In this document: positions 27,801 to 35,675 of the stretch, one piece after another
Layout of the letters: each line of letters begins with the position of its first letter
Position numbering within the stretch: the stretch's first letter is position 1
Assembly: GCF_004803915.1 (NCBI RefSeq)
Contig: NZ_CP039396.1
Location: 3,410,001 to 3,474,000, forward strand
DNA length: 64,000 nucleotides
Source: Duncaniella dubosii
Lineage (GTDB): Bacteria > Bacteroidota > Bacteroidia > Bacteroidales > Muribaculaceae
Reading direction: 5' to 3'
Program-made: the position numbers and the translations under genes
Notes under the pieces: generated by a model
What the model saw: only the letters and a program-made list of their open reading frames with translations
What the model was told of the DNA's origin: nothing
Databases searched by the model: none

Positions 27801-30652
27801 CTGACAACGGAAAGGAAGCGGCTGTGGTTCTCGACATGTACAATACCGCCCTCGATGCCCTCGTCAGGTCATCATGGGAATTCACCCCTATGACCCAAGG
27901 TCCGCGCTACCATTATTTCTGGGAACAATCCGACCTATCGGCTGAATCCGGAATCAGGATTTCAGCATATCCCGACAAATTCCTTTCGGAATACTCAGTA
28001 CTGCAACCCACGTTTGATACATACAGACGCACATTCTCAAACACCAAGATATACCTAAGCGGGACACGCTCTTATAAAGCCGCTGCCACCACACTCAATG
28101 CCGTGGCAGAACACAAAGAAGAAGTCGTTGTCGAGGAGGCTATGAGCTCCGCAGATGGGGCAGTCACATTCAATAGTGCAGGAATGGCCTCTGCCGACAT
28201 GGCATCCGCCGAAGCTGCTTATGAAACCGATATGGGAGCTGCCGAAGGTGAAAACGGAGTTTCTGAAGAGAAGCCCGAGTCCTCAAAGCCGTTCTCATTC
28301 CGCGAGAATGAAGTCTCACTCGCTTTCTTCAAGCCTATGCTGACCACCGATGCCAACGGAAGGCTTTCATTCACCTTCACTGTCCCCAATGCCAATACCC
28401 GGTGGGGTTTCCGCGCACTTGCCTATACGGATTCGCTGCTTTCAACCAATTTCTCGGCCGATGTCATGGCCAACAAGCCGGTGATGGTCCAGCCAAACCT
28501 TCCACGCTTTCTAAGGTCAGGCGACAGCGCGACAATTATCGCTTCGGTGATGAACAGCAGCGACAAACAGCAGAAAATCACTACCAAGGTCGAGCTATTC
28601 AACCCCGCCGACGGCAAAGTCATCGCCGAATACACGCAGGTCGATGAAATCGCGCCATCATCTGCGGCGACAGTCTCTACAGGACTCGTAGCTCCGGCCG
28701 ACGCTCCGTTCATTGGCTACCGTATCAAATCGTCAACGGATATGTTTGCCGACGGCGAACAATCGCTCATACCCATACTCCCCGCCGTAAGCCCCGTGAT
28801 TGACACCTATCCTTTCTACATCGCACCCGATGACAAGGATTTCAGCATGCCACTCCCTAAAGTTCCTGCCGATGCCCGCGTGACACTCGAATTCTGCGAC
28901 AACCCTACATGGTATGTAGTCACCGCCCTTCCCGGACTGCTTGAACAGAAAGCCTCCACCGCCAATGAGGCTGCCGCATCTATATTCTCGGCCTCAATCG
29001 CATCCGGTCTGCTGCGCGACCACCCGGTAATAGCCACAGCCATACGCGAATGGACCGAAAGCGACCGCGACGGCTCGGCCCTCACGTCGATGCTTGAACG
29101 CAACGATGACCTGAAACAGATATTGCTCGCGGCAACGCCGTGGATGCTCGATGCTAAAAACGACACCGAGCGCATGAATCGCCTTGCACTTCTGTTTGAC
29201 TCCAAGACACTCGAATCGACATTGAATGCAAACATCGCTACACTACGCAAGCTTGTGAGAAACAACGGCGGATGGGCATGGTTCGGCATGTCGGACGAGG
29301 CTTCGATGTGGGCGACACAAAATGTCCTTCTCCTTTTCGGCGAACTCCACCGCCTCGGATTCATGCCTGAACGCAAGGAACTTTCCTCGATGACAGCCAA
29401 TGCGCTCTCGTGGTTCGACAAAAAGAACGGCGAAGCTTTCGCGAAATCACCCAAGGGAGACTATACACTTTACGTCTACCTCCGTGACTTGTACAGGAAT
29501 GTCAAAGGTATGTCCGCCCCCCGGCGCAACATAGTCAACGCCACTGTACAGCGCATACTTGAAAAATGGAAGACAGCCGGAGTATTCGAAAAGGGAATAT
29601 ATGCCCGGATTCTTTTCGACAATTCATATCCAAGCGTCGCAAAGACAATCCTCGAATCACTCCGCCAGTACTCGGAATACACCCCTGAAAAGGGTATGTG
29701 GTGGCCGTCGCTCGACGACATGACCCTATGGTCAATGGGCAAAGTCGGAACGACAGCCATGCTTCTCTCGACATTCGCCACCGTCGACCCCGACTGTCAG
29801 GACATCGACAGAATCCGCCAATGGCTCATATTGCAGAAACAGGCAACGGACTGGGGGACATCAGTCTCAGCCTCCTCCGCCATCGCGGCCATCCTGTCCA
29901 CGTCAACAAGTCAGGACATCGACAGAATCCGCCAATGGCTCATATTGCAGAAACAGGCAACGGACTGGGGGACATCAGTCTCAGCCTCCTCCGCCATCGC
30001 GGTCATCCTGTCCACGTCAACAAAATGGATTGAACCCGCCGATGCCAAGACAGCTTCACAGATAAGCATTGACGGCCACATCGTCAAGCCTGATAGATAT
30101 GAACTCATGACAGGCTACTTCCGCACTCCTCTCTCCCTGTCACCGGAAAAAGCGGGAGAGCTAAAAGTGAAGCACACCGGCGACACACCGTCATGGGGCG
30201 CTGTCTTCTGCCTCTACACCGACTCAATGACCTCAGTTAAAGCCCATTCATGTCAGGATCTCTCTATCGGTAAGAGCATAGCTGCCGGCGGAAACCACAA
30301 CGACGGCACCCTGCTGAAAGTCGGCGACCGCATCAGCGTGACCCTCACCGTCAAAGCCGACCGCGACATGGACTATGTGACCATCGTCGACGAACGCCCC
30401 GGCTGCTACGAACCTGTCGAGCAATTGCCGGCCCCGATATACGCAGAAGGCATCCGGTTCTATCGCGAAAACCGCGACAGTTCGACCAGATTTTTCATTA
30501 CACATCTGCCAAAGGGCACTTATGTGCTGACCTACGACATGTGGGTGAACAACGCCGGGTCATTCGCCTCGGGCGTGGCAACAATCCAGAGTCTCTACTC
30601 GCCGTCGCTCTCAGCCCACACGGCAGGGACGACAATAACCGTCACACAATAG
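24821..30652 (+). CDS. Alpha-2-macroglobulin-like protein lacking the thioester cysteine, with an internal duplication
   Basis: A 1943-residue exported protein with a signal peptide at about 1-24. The middle shows MG-type domains (MG1/MG2 near 350-640: YHPGDSVEWMAIVYEY; then FRENEVSLAFFKPMLTTDANGRLSFTFTVPNANTRWGFRA, the typical ANTRW macroglobulin segment near 1170). The helical thioester domain follows. Where thioester forms have GCLEQ, this one has GLLEQ near residue 1373, so the reactive Cys is replaced by Leu. A 38-residue unit is duplicated in tandem at about 1659-1734. The likely role is in periplasmic or surface protection against proteases or cell-envelope attack, without covalent trapping. 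A terminator follows. Confidence 0.88.
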   Translation: MRIGKIFILLFTFISVSIHIDMNANTPKTPDFAYPKTVSTESLRQLSAALKTDDGPKVVRALMDYYLARTAIDSGNAGNALAKIDSIATASSDDILKSMLFTLEADIYSALYMNQRWKYDSRETPTTPLPDDFNEWNGLQFRSRISALLDKALNFTPALKTVPIGKYSSVIDLSAGGGNSVSSITVVRTTEIYYPTLYDFVANRAISLLSSNGIINSVLSWGLLTRHDLYTALPFSKYDPNVGRILELYASLLKFHAPGSAPFINTDLQRLTFISERVYQDNSMSVSDRKSRLLRELYDENSSSEYSGDILLAFPDSYNDPRWLYASIGHNIKTYPAYPLKNNLINKRTRIAEQEIYVTAPSVVAPETETELKLRISNVVSGKVYIYNVSSSLLTDNSYAVAGLPKFKPVAVLPFKSAETEVPFKENINLKYKFPSAGNYIAIPTIDGKPVTGKKWYDKIHVTAYAIASSRFESASLWALDAKTGAPVEGAEFTLYPNNRRGDSSPKTIGKTNAEGSAACSSNGYVTLTKGTDRYANPLWIYSDDNKFEEKWYKSASGYSSLPLYHPGDSVEWMAIVYEYQRKNHRPVIGKEVTAILRNASYMAIDTLKLTTDPFGRINGNFILPKEGLTGTFHISLENYGDAVRFTVSDYKLPTFRVILDPVECDYPSAGAATLRGHIETYAGFPVANAGLTVDISALQRTRWWWNRPAEVKFSTLEATSDEKGDIEITLPKDLLEISPIPGGIFSVTISALSPSGETQTASTIFTMGSRYVIRPSVPENIDISSPTAAIRLQTVNYQDSTIAMPVNYEVIRDSATILRGTIRPADATIDLTSLASGPCELRFSLADSAMAEPVSQNVVLYRPTDTATPVPGRLLWYPTDKVSIKGSTAASWLYAVDCPTNLLVSIHTDSKLISRRWVKAGEGMHTLPIELPAGVDEASVEISLTGNYRNSSARLTAKRDMPAKGIKFISESFRDRLVPGSEETWTFRVVDRSDNGKEAAVVLDMYNTALDALVRSSWEFTPMTQGPRYHYFWEQSDLSAESGIRISAYPDKFLSEYSVLQPTFDTYRRTFSNTKIYLSGTRSYKAAATTLNAVAEHKEEVVVEEAMSSADGAVTFNSAGMASADMASAEAAYETDMGAAEGENGVSEEKPESSKPFSFRENEVSLAFFKPMLTTDANGRLSFTFTVPNANTRWGFRALAYTDSLLSTNFSADVMANKPVMVQPNLPRFLRSGDSATIIASVMNSSDKQQKITTKVELFNPADGKVIAEYTQVDEIAPSSAATVSTGLVAPADAPFIGYRIKSSTDMFADGEQSLIPILPAVSPVIDTYPFYIAPDDKDFSMPLPKVPADARVTLEFCDNPTWYVVTALPGLLEQKASTANEAAASIFSASIASGLLRDHPVIATAIREWTESDRDGSALTSMLERNDDLKQILLAATPWMLDAKNDTERMNRLALLFDSKTLESTLNANIATLRKLVRNNGGWAWFGMSDEASMWATQNVLLLFGELHRLGFMPERKELSSMTANALSWFDKKNGEAFAKSPKGDYTLYVYLRDLYRNVKGMSAPRRNIVNATVQRILEKWKTAGVFEKGIYARILFDNSYPSVAKTILESLRQYSEYTPEKGMWWPSLDDMTLWSMGKVGTTAMLLSTFATVDPDCQDIDRIRQWLILQKQATDWGTSVSASSAIAAILSTSTSQDIDRIRQWLILQKQATDWGTSVSASSAIAVILSTSTKWIEPADAKTASQISIDGHIVKPDRYELMTGYFRTPLSLSPEKAGELKVKHTGDTPSWGAVFCLYTDSMTSVKAHSCQDLSIGKSIAAGGNHNDGTLLKVGDRISVTLTVKADRDMDYVTIVDERPGCYEPVEQLPAPIYAEGIRFYRENRDSSTRFFITHLPKGTYVLTYDMWVNNAGSFASGVATIQSLYSPSLSAHTAGTTITVTQ
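29796..30023 (+). repeat. 114-bp in-frame tandem duplication in the alpha-2-macroglobulin gene
   Basis: Bases 29796-29909 and 29910-30023 are identical except for one position (C at 29889, T at 30003; Ala versus Val). Each unit encodes 38 residues, starting SQDIDRIRQWLILQ (CQDID in the first copy) and ending with LSTST. The frame is kept. Confidence 0.97.
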
Positions 30653-30677
30653 TAAGCGCTGCGTAAACATGCAGAGC

Positions 30678-30720
30678 GAGGGGCTGTTGAAAAATTAACA
30701 ATATTTTTTAACAGCCCCTT
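30678..30720 (+). terminator. Terminator of the alpha-2-macroglobulin gene
   Basis: Arms AGGGGCTGTT and AACAGCCCCT form a perfect stem with an AT-rich interior. It lies 26 bp after the stop codon. Confidence 0.85.
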
Positions 30721-30729
30721 CAAATTATT

Positions 30730-30760
30730 TTGCACAACTCGGATAAAATCCTTACCTTTG
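30730..30760 (+). promoter_or_regulatory. Promoter of the rpsF-rpsR-rplI operon
   Basis: TTG (30730-30732), a 20-nt spacer and TACCTTTG (30753-30760) match the Bacteroidota promoter form very well. It lies 70 nt before the rpsF ATG. Confidence 0.88.
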
Positions 30761-30830
30761 CAGCCGAAAAAGTGTGCCCGACAGAAATCGGGACTCAACA
30801 AACACCAATCACTAATTATAACCAACCAAA

Positions 30831-31157
30831 ATGCATTACGAAACCGTTTTCATTTTAACTCCCGTTTTGTCTGACCAGCAGATGAAGGAAGCGGTAGAAA
30901 AATTCGAGAAGGTGCTCACCGACAACGGCGCATCTATCGTCAACGAAGAAATCTGGGGACTTCGCAAGCTCGCTTATCCCATTCAGAAAAAATCTACCGG
31001 CTTCTACTCGCTCGTGGAGTTTGACGGCGATCCCACAATCGTCAAGAAACTTGAGACAGCCTTCCGCCGCGACGAACGCGTACTCCGCTTCCTCGTATTC
31101 CGTCCGAATATGCTGAGAAGCGTCGCAGCAACCGTGCTAAAGCAACAACTACAGTAA
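30831..31157 (+). CDS. rpsF: 30S ribosomal protein S6
   Basis: A 108-residue S6 protein: [14 protein letters not shown] at the start, [21 protein letters not shown] in the middle and [12 protein letters not shown] near the end. S6 pairs with S18 on the small subunit platform. It is the first gene of an rpsF-rpsR-rplI operon. Unlike many bacteria, no ssb gene lies between rpsF and rpsR. Length is normal. Confidence 0.98.
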   Translation: MHYETVFILTPVLSDQQMKEAVEKFEKVLTDNGASIVNEEIWGLRKLAYPIQKKSTGFYSLVEFDGDPTIVKKLETAFRRDERVLRFLVFRPNMLRSVAATVLKQQLQ

Positions 31158-31183
31158 CCGAAGAAGCAAAGGAGAACTAAATC

Positions 31184-31450
31184 ATGGCACAAGCATCTGA
31201 AATCCGCTACCTCACACCCCTGTCGGTAGACGTTAAGAAGAAAAAATATTGCCGTTTCAAGAGAAGCGGAATCAAATACATCGACTACAAGGATCCTGAA
31301 TTCCTCAAAAAGTTCCTCAACGAACAGGGCAAGATTCTTCCCCGTCGCATCACCGGAACTTCTCTCAAGTTCCAGCGTCGTGTCGCTCAGGCCGTTAAGC
31401 GTGCCCGTCACCTCGCACTCCTCCCCTACGTTACCGACTTGATGAAATAA
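31184..31450 (+). CDS. rpsR: 30S ribosomal protein S18
   Basis: An 88-residue S18 protein. Typical parts are [48 protein letters not shown]. It has a single Cys near the N-terminus, so the zinc-binding set of some homologues is not present. It follows rpsF after 26 bp and precedes rplI by 21 bp. It forms a heterodimer with S6. Confidence 0.98.
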   Translation: MAQASEIRYLTPLSVDVKKKKYCRFKRSGIKYIDYKDPEFLKKFLNEQGKILPRRITGTSLKFQRRVAQAVKRARHLALLPYVTDLMK

Positions 31451-31471
31451 CTTTAAAAGCTATCCGCAATT

Positions 31472-31912
31472 ATGAAAATCATTCTCAAAGAAGACATTGC
31501 CAACCTTGGCTACAAGGACGATGTTGTCGAAGTCAAGAACGGATATGGCCGCAACTACCTTATCCCCACCGGCAAAGCAGTGATTGCTACCGAATCAGCT
31601 CTTAAAGTTCTTGCCGAAAACCAGCGTCAGCGTGCCCACAAGCTCGCCCGCATCAAAGCTGATGCAGAAGCTGCTGCTGAAGCACTCAAGGACGTTAAAC
31701 TCACAATCGGCGCAAAGACCTCTTCAACCGGTACAATCTTCGGTTCTGTCAACGCTATCCAGATTGCTGAAGCCCTCGAAAAGCTCGGCCACAATGTTGA
31801 CCGTAAGCTCATCATCCTTGACTCTATCAAGGAAGTGGGCAATTACACTGCTACCATCAATCTCCACCGCGATGTGAAGGTTGAAATCCCCTTCGAAGTC
31901 GTTTCGGAATAA
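31472..31912 (+). CDS. rplI: 50S ribosomal protein L9
   Basis: A 146-residue L9 protein: MKIILKEDIANLGYKDDVVEVKNGYGRNYLIP is the standard N-terminal domain, joined by a long helix to the C-terminal domain (TSSTGTIFGSVNAIQIAEAL, HRDVKVEIPFEV). It is the last gene of the ribosomal operon and is followed by a hairpin. Length is normal. Confidence 0.98.
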   Translation: MKIILKEDIANLGYKDDVVEVKNGYGRNYLIPTGKAVIATESALKVLAENQRQRAHKLARIKADAEAAAEALKDVKLTIGAKTSSTGTIFGSVNAIQIAEALEKLGHNVDRKLIILDSIKEVGNYTATINLHRDVKVEIPFEVVSE

Positions 31913-31940
31913 TATTTATCCGTAAAGACATACCATCCGG

Positions 31941-31970
31941 CAGCCGGTCCGTTATTTTTCGGACCGGCTG
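31941..31970 (+). terminator. Hairpin after rplI
   Basis: Perfect 11-bp GC-rich stem (CAGCCGGTCCG / CGGACCGGCTG) with a T-rich loop, 28 bp past the rplI stop. It has no T-run after the stem, so it is a likely but not classical terminator. Confidence 0.6.
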
Positions 31971-32164
31971 TCCTGCATATATGCCTGAAAAGCATATACG
32001 CAACACATTTTAACATTTTACGTATTATTTCCGATTTATCGGGGAAAGCTCCCCGTAAGTAGAATATGGACAATTCGGAATTAAACTTTTGATTACCTTT
32101 ACCGTCAGAAAGGAGTAATCACAAAATCATAATCAAAGCAATAGCCAAAGATTGAAAAAAAGAC

Positions 32165-34987
32165 ATGACACGTTTCACAAGAACCCTCACCTTACTCTCA
32201 GTTCTGCTTCTAACTTTATGCTCCGCAACTATCCATGCAGCCAACATCACCGGCCTTGTCAAAGACATGGAATCCGGCGATCCGATAATGGAAGCGGCTG
32301 TCAAGCTTGTCAATGCTAAAGACAGTTCGTTCGTGGCCGGCGTGACCACCAACCTCGACGGCCAGTTCAAACTCGAAAACATCAAAAGCGGCAAATATGT
32401 CCTGACAGTAAGCTATATCGGATATGCCGATACTGAAAAAGAACTCACTGTCGGAAAATCAAATCTCCGTCTCGGCGAAATCCGTATAAAGGAAGCCTCT
32501 CATATGCTTGGCGAAGTCAGTGTCGTAGCCGTGAAAACTCCTATAAAGGTTATGGAAGACACGGTTGAATATAACGCCGATTCCTATCACACCCAGCCAA
32601 ACGCCGTGGTCGAAGACCTTCTGAAACGCCTCCCCGGTGTGGAAGTCGGCACTGACGGAGCTATAACAGCCAACGGTAAGACCGTCTCAAAAATTCTCAT
32701 CGACGGCAAGGAATTCTTCAGCGACGACCCGCAGGTGGCCTCAAAGAACCTTCCGGCAAACATGGTTGACAAACTTCAGGTCGTTGACCGCAAAAGTGAC
32801 ATGGCCCGTCTGACAGGTGTCGACGATGGCGAAGACGAAACCGTCATCAACCTCACCTTTAAAAAAGAAATGAATCAGGGATGGTTCGGAACAGCCGAAG
32901 GCGGCTACGGTACGGATGACCGCTACATGGGTTCGTTCAACGTCAACCGTTTCTGGGACGGAAATCAGATAACCCTGCTCGGAAACTTCAACAACACAAA
33001 CCAGATAGGCTTTACCGACAGTAACGGCAACCGTTTCCGCCGTTTCGGAGGAAACAACGGCATCACCGAATCGCGTGCGCTCGGCCTTAACATCAACATC
33101 GGAAAAGAAGAAATCATCCGCGTCGGAGGCGACCTCATGTGGAGCAACACGGATGCCAATTCGACCACAAGACAGGATCGTGAATACCTTTTCGAAGACC
33201 ATTCCACCTACTCAAAGATACGCAAGGCCACTCGCGACCGTGGCAACAACTTCAGAGGAGACTTCCGTGTGCTCTGGAAACCCGACTCGTTCAACACTCT
33301 TGAATTCCGTCCGAATTTCTCATTCAACTTCAACAAATCGTATGACAACGAACTGACCTCCTATCTCAATTCAGCGATGGAGAAAGTCAGCGACAACACT
33401 GCAATCGGACAAAGCGACGGCGATTCCTACGAAGTCGGAGCACGCCTCATCTACTCTCACAACTTCAAGAAACACCGCGGACGCTCGTTCTCCGTCTCAG
33501 GGCAATACCGTTTCTCAAATGTAATCGAGAAAGCGACCTCAATCAATGATTTCATACGCTATATCATCGAAGAAGACCCCGACAATACAGAGGACAACTC
33601 TGAACTGCTCAACCAATACACCGACAATCATACCTGGAGCAACCAGATAATGGGACAGTTCACTTGGACCGAACCTCTCGGAGACGTGGCCGACGGCCAT
33701 TTCCTAACTTTCGCATATCGTGGATCATACCGCTGGAACAATGCCGACAAGCTCGTCTACAACATTCCTGACGAATATGACCTCGACATATTTCCTCCTG
33801 TCGGTGAAGAGCCGGATCCGGAATACTCCAACCGTTACCGAAACAACTATTTTAACCAGAACATACGACTCGGCTACAAGAAAGTCGGCGCCAAGTCAAA
33901 TTTTGAGATCGGAATGGCGCTCGTCCCGCAGATGTCAAAATCAATCTATCTCGACAACGCAGACAAAAACATCAGCCGCTGGGTGACAAATTTCGCCCCC
34001 TTCCTGCGCTACCGCTACAAATTCTCGAAAAGAAGCTCTATTCAGGCCAACTATCGCGGACAGTCGTCACAGCCGTCAATGTCACAGCTCCAGCCTGTTC
34101 TCGACATCTCGAATCCTACCAACAAGGTGCAGGGTAACCCGAATCTTGACCCTTCGTTCAGCCATAATGTCAATCTCCGTTTTCAGGATTTCAACATGGA
34201 ATCGCAACGCTCCCTAATGCTCATGGCTGACTTTCAGTTCACACAGAACTCCATCATCTCAAAGACGACATTTGACGAGTACGGTTCGCGTCTGACCGAA
34301 TATGTCAATGTCAACGGAGTCTGGAACGGCCGCGTCATGAATATGTTCTCAATGCCTCTTCGCAACAAGCTCTGGAGCATATCGAACCATGTATTCGCAA
34401 ACGTCCGGCACAACGTAGGTTTCAACAACAATGTCCGCAACAACTCTCTCTCATTCTCTGTGCGAGAAAGTCCCGGAATCACTTTCCGTCCCGACCACTT
34501 CGAATTAGAACTCCGTCCGATGTACATGCTACAGACAACCCACAACAGCGTCCAGACCAATGCCAACCAGACTGTACACAACTATGGCGGACGTTTCGAC
34601 GGGTCCTACTACACCCCTTGGGGTCTGACATTGCAGACAGACATCAACTACACGGCTACTGCCGGCTATGCCGCAGGTTACGACACCCGGACATGGATGT
34701 GGAACGCCACAATCTCCCAGCAGTTCCTGCGTGACAGATCTCTCACTCTCGCCGTCAAAGTCTACGACCTCCTCAACCAGCGCAACAACATCCGCCGCAA
34801 TATTACTGCTAACTACATAGACGATATTGAGTACAATTCTCTCTCCCGTTACTTCATGGTGACGCTCAGCTACCGTTTCAACTCATTCGGAAAAGGAAAC
34901 GAACCTTCAGGCGGCGGTGATTTCATGCGTCGCGGACCCGGCGGACCCGGTGGACCCGGTGGACATGGCGGCCGCGGTCCGAGATAA
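32165..34987 (+). CDS. TonB-receptor-like outer-membrane beta-barrel protein
   Basis: A 940-residue outer-membrane protein. The signal peptide ends at about 25 (IHAAN). Residues about 26-110 form a carboxypeptidase-regulatory-like beta-sandwich (GLVKDMESGDPIMEAAVKLV, GYADTEKEL). A plug-like part follows at about 125-230 (VVEDLLKRLPGVEVGTDGAITANGK, ILIDGKEFFSDDP). The rest is an outer-membrane beta-barrel of the family-3 type. The C-terminal tail is glycine- and proline-rich (GGPGGPGGHGGRGPR), which is unusual because barrels normally end in an aromatic residue. The substrate is unknown. The TolC remnant lies just downstream. Confidence 0.85.
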   Translation: MTRFTRTLTLLSVLLLTLCSATIHAANITGLVKDMESGDPIMEAAVKLVNAKDSSFVAGVTTNLDGQFKLENIKSGKYVLTVSYIGYADTEKELTVGKSNLRLGEIRIKEASHMLGEVSVVAVKTPIKVMEDTVEYNADSYHTQPNAVVEDLLKRLPGVEVGTDGAITANGKTVSKILIDGKEFFSDDPQVASKNLPANMVDKLQVVDRKSDMARLTGVDDGEDETVINLTFKKEMNQGWFGTAEGGYGTDDRYMGSFNVNRFWDGNQITLLGNFNNTNQIGFTDSNGNRFRRFGGNNGITESRALGLNINIGKEEIIRVGGDLMWSNTDANSTTRQDREYLFEDHSTYSKIRKATRDRGNNFRGDFRVLWKPDSFNTLEFRPNFSFNFNKSYDNELTSYLNSAMEKVSDNTAIGQSDGDSYEVGARLIYSHNFKKHRGRSFSVSGQYRFSNVIEKATSINDFIRYIIEEDPDNTEDNSELLNQYTDNHTWSNQIMGQFTWTEPLGDVADGHFLTFAYRGSYRWNNADKLVYNIPDEYDLDIFPPVGEEPDPEYSNRYRNNYFNQNIRLGYKKVGAKSNFEIGMALVPQMSKSIYLDNADKNISRWVTNFAPFLRYRYKFSKRSSIQANYRGQSSQPSMSQLQPVLDISNPTNKVQGNPNLDPSFSHNVNLRFQDFNMESQRSLMLMADFQFTQNSIISKTTFDEYGSRLTEYVNVNGVWNGRVMNMFSMPLRNKLWSISNHVFANVRHNVGFNNNVRNNSLSFSVRESPGITFRPDHFELELRPMYMLQTTHNSVQTNANQTVHNYGGRFDGSYYTPWGLTLQTDINYTATAGYAAGYDTRTWMWNATISQQFLRDRSLTLAVKVYDLLNQRNNIRRNITANYIDDIEYNSLSRYFMVTLSYRFNSFGKGNEPSGGGDFMRRGPGGPGGPGGHGGRGPR

Positions 34988-35062
34988 CCGCTCTTGATCT
35001 ACGCTCATTCCCCTCTCTCTTCACAAAAAGTCATTTCTCATATATTTTTTCACTTTTTCATC

Positions 35063-35515
35063 ATGTTTGACAATTATCGGATAAGGGGCGTCTTCATTCT
35101 GGCGCTCTCTTGGATCAGTGTGACTTCCTACGCAGGTGATTAAATAGCCGTCTGGAGCTATAACGATTGTATTAACCATGCCCGTGGCAACAACATAGCT
35201 CTCCGTCAATCCATCCTTTCAGAAGAATCCGCTGCCCTCTCTCTTGAGAAAGCTCAGGGTGAATGGCAACCCTCACTTGACTTCGGGACAAATCAGGGTT
35301 ATTCAAACGCACCTTGGAGCAACGGCAGCAGCAATGCCTATACAAGCAACTATAACCTCAATGCAAGCCGGACTGTCTGGGACGGAGGCAAACGCGAGAG
35401 CGCAATCCGCCGTGGCAAGACCGATGTCGAAAGACTACGCTACGCAACCGACAACACACTGCGCAACATACGCACAGAAATTCTTTCGGCTTACAAAGCT
35501 ATCCGCTACGAATAA
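35063..35515 (+). pseudogene. TolC-family outer-membrane efflux protein, broken remnant
   Basis: From the ATG at 35063 one frame encodes a signal peptide (MFDNYRIRGVFILALSWISV, then TSYAGD). It then has a TAA at codon 27 (35141-35143). The same frame continues without further stops to 35513-35515 as the N-terminal part of a TolC-type efflux protein: VWSYNDCINHARGNNIALRQ, LSLEKAQGEWQPSLDFGTNQ, and TVWDGGKRESAIRRGKTDVE. It ends with EILSAYKAIRYE, where intact proteins continue for about 300 residues. The gene therefore has a nonsense codon and lacks its 3' two thirds. A terminator hairpin follows 27 bp later. Confidence 0.85.
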
Positions 35516-35542
35516 ATTCCACAGATTCAATCCTATCCGAAG

Positions 35543-35583
35543 AGAGAGGCGTGACGACACTGATAGAATCGTCACGCCTCTCT
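35543..35583 (+). terminator. Terminator after the TolC remnant
   Basis: Perfect 13-bp stem (AGAGAGGCGTGAC / GTCACGCCTCTCT) with a 15-nt loop. A T-run is lacking, but the stem is strong. It may be the original end of the efflux operon joined to the fragment by a deletion. Confidence 0.7.
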
Positions 35584-35675
35584 AATATCCATTCAATTCA
35601 TTTGCTTGGGAAAGCTTTCTGAAATCTACAGCTGACAGTTAGAAATCACACAAGCTTAAATCTCAGTTGGCGTTG

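Noticed and set aside
29796-30023. CRISPR-like or regulatory repeat
   Set aside because: Only two units, adjacent without spacers, and in frame within a coding region; this is a coding duplication.
35244-35585. 113-codon ORF over the TolC remnant
   Set aside because: The TolC similarity is in a different frame; this ORF is a shadow that also runs into the terminator.
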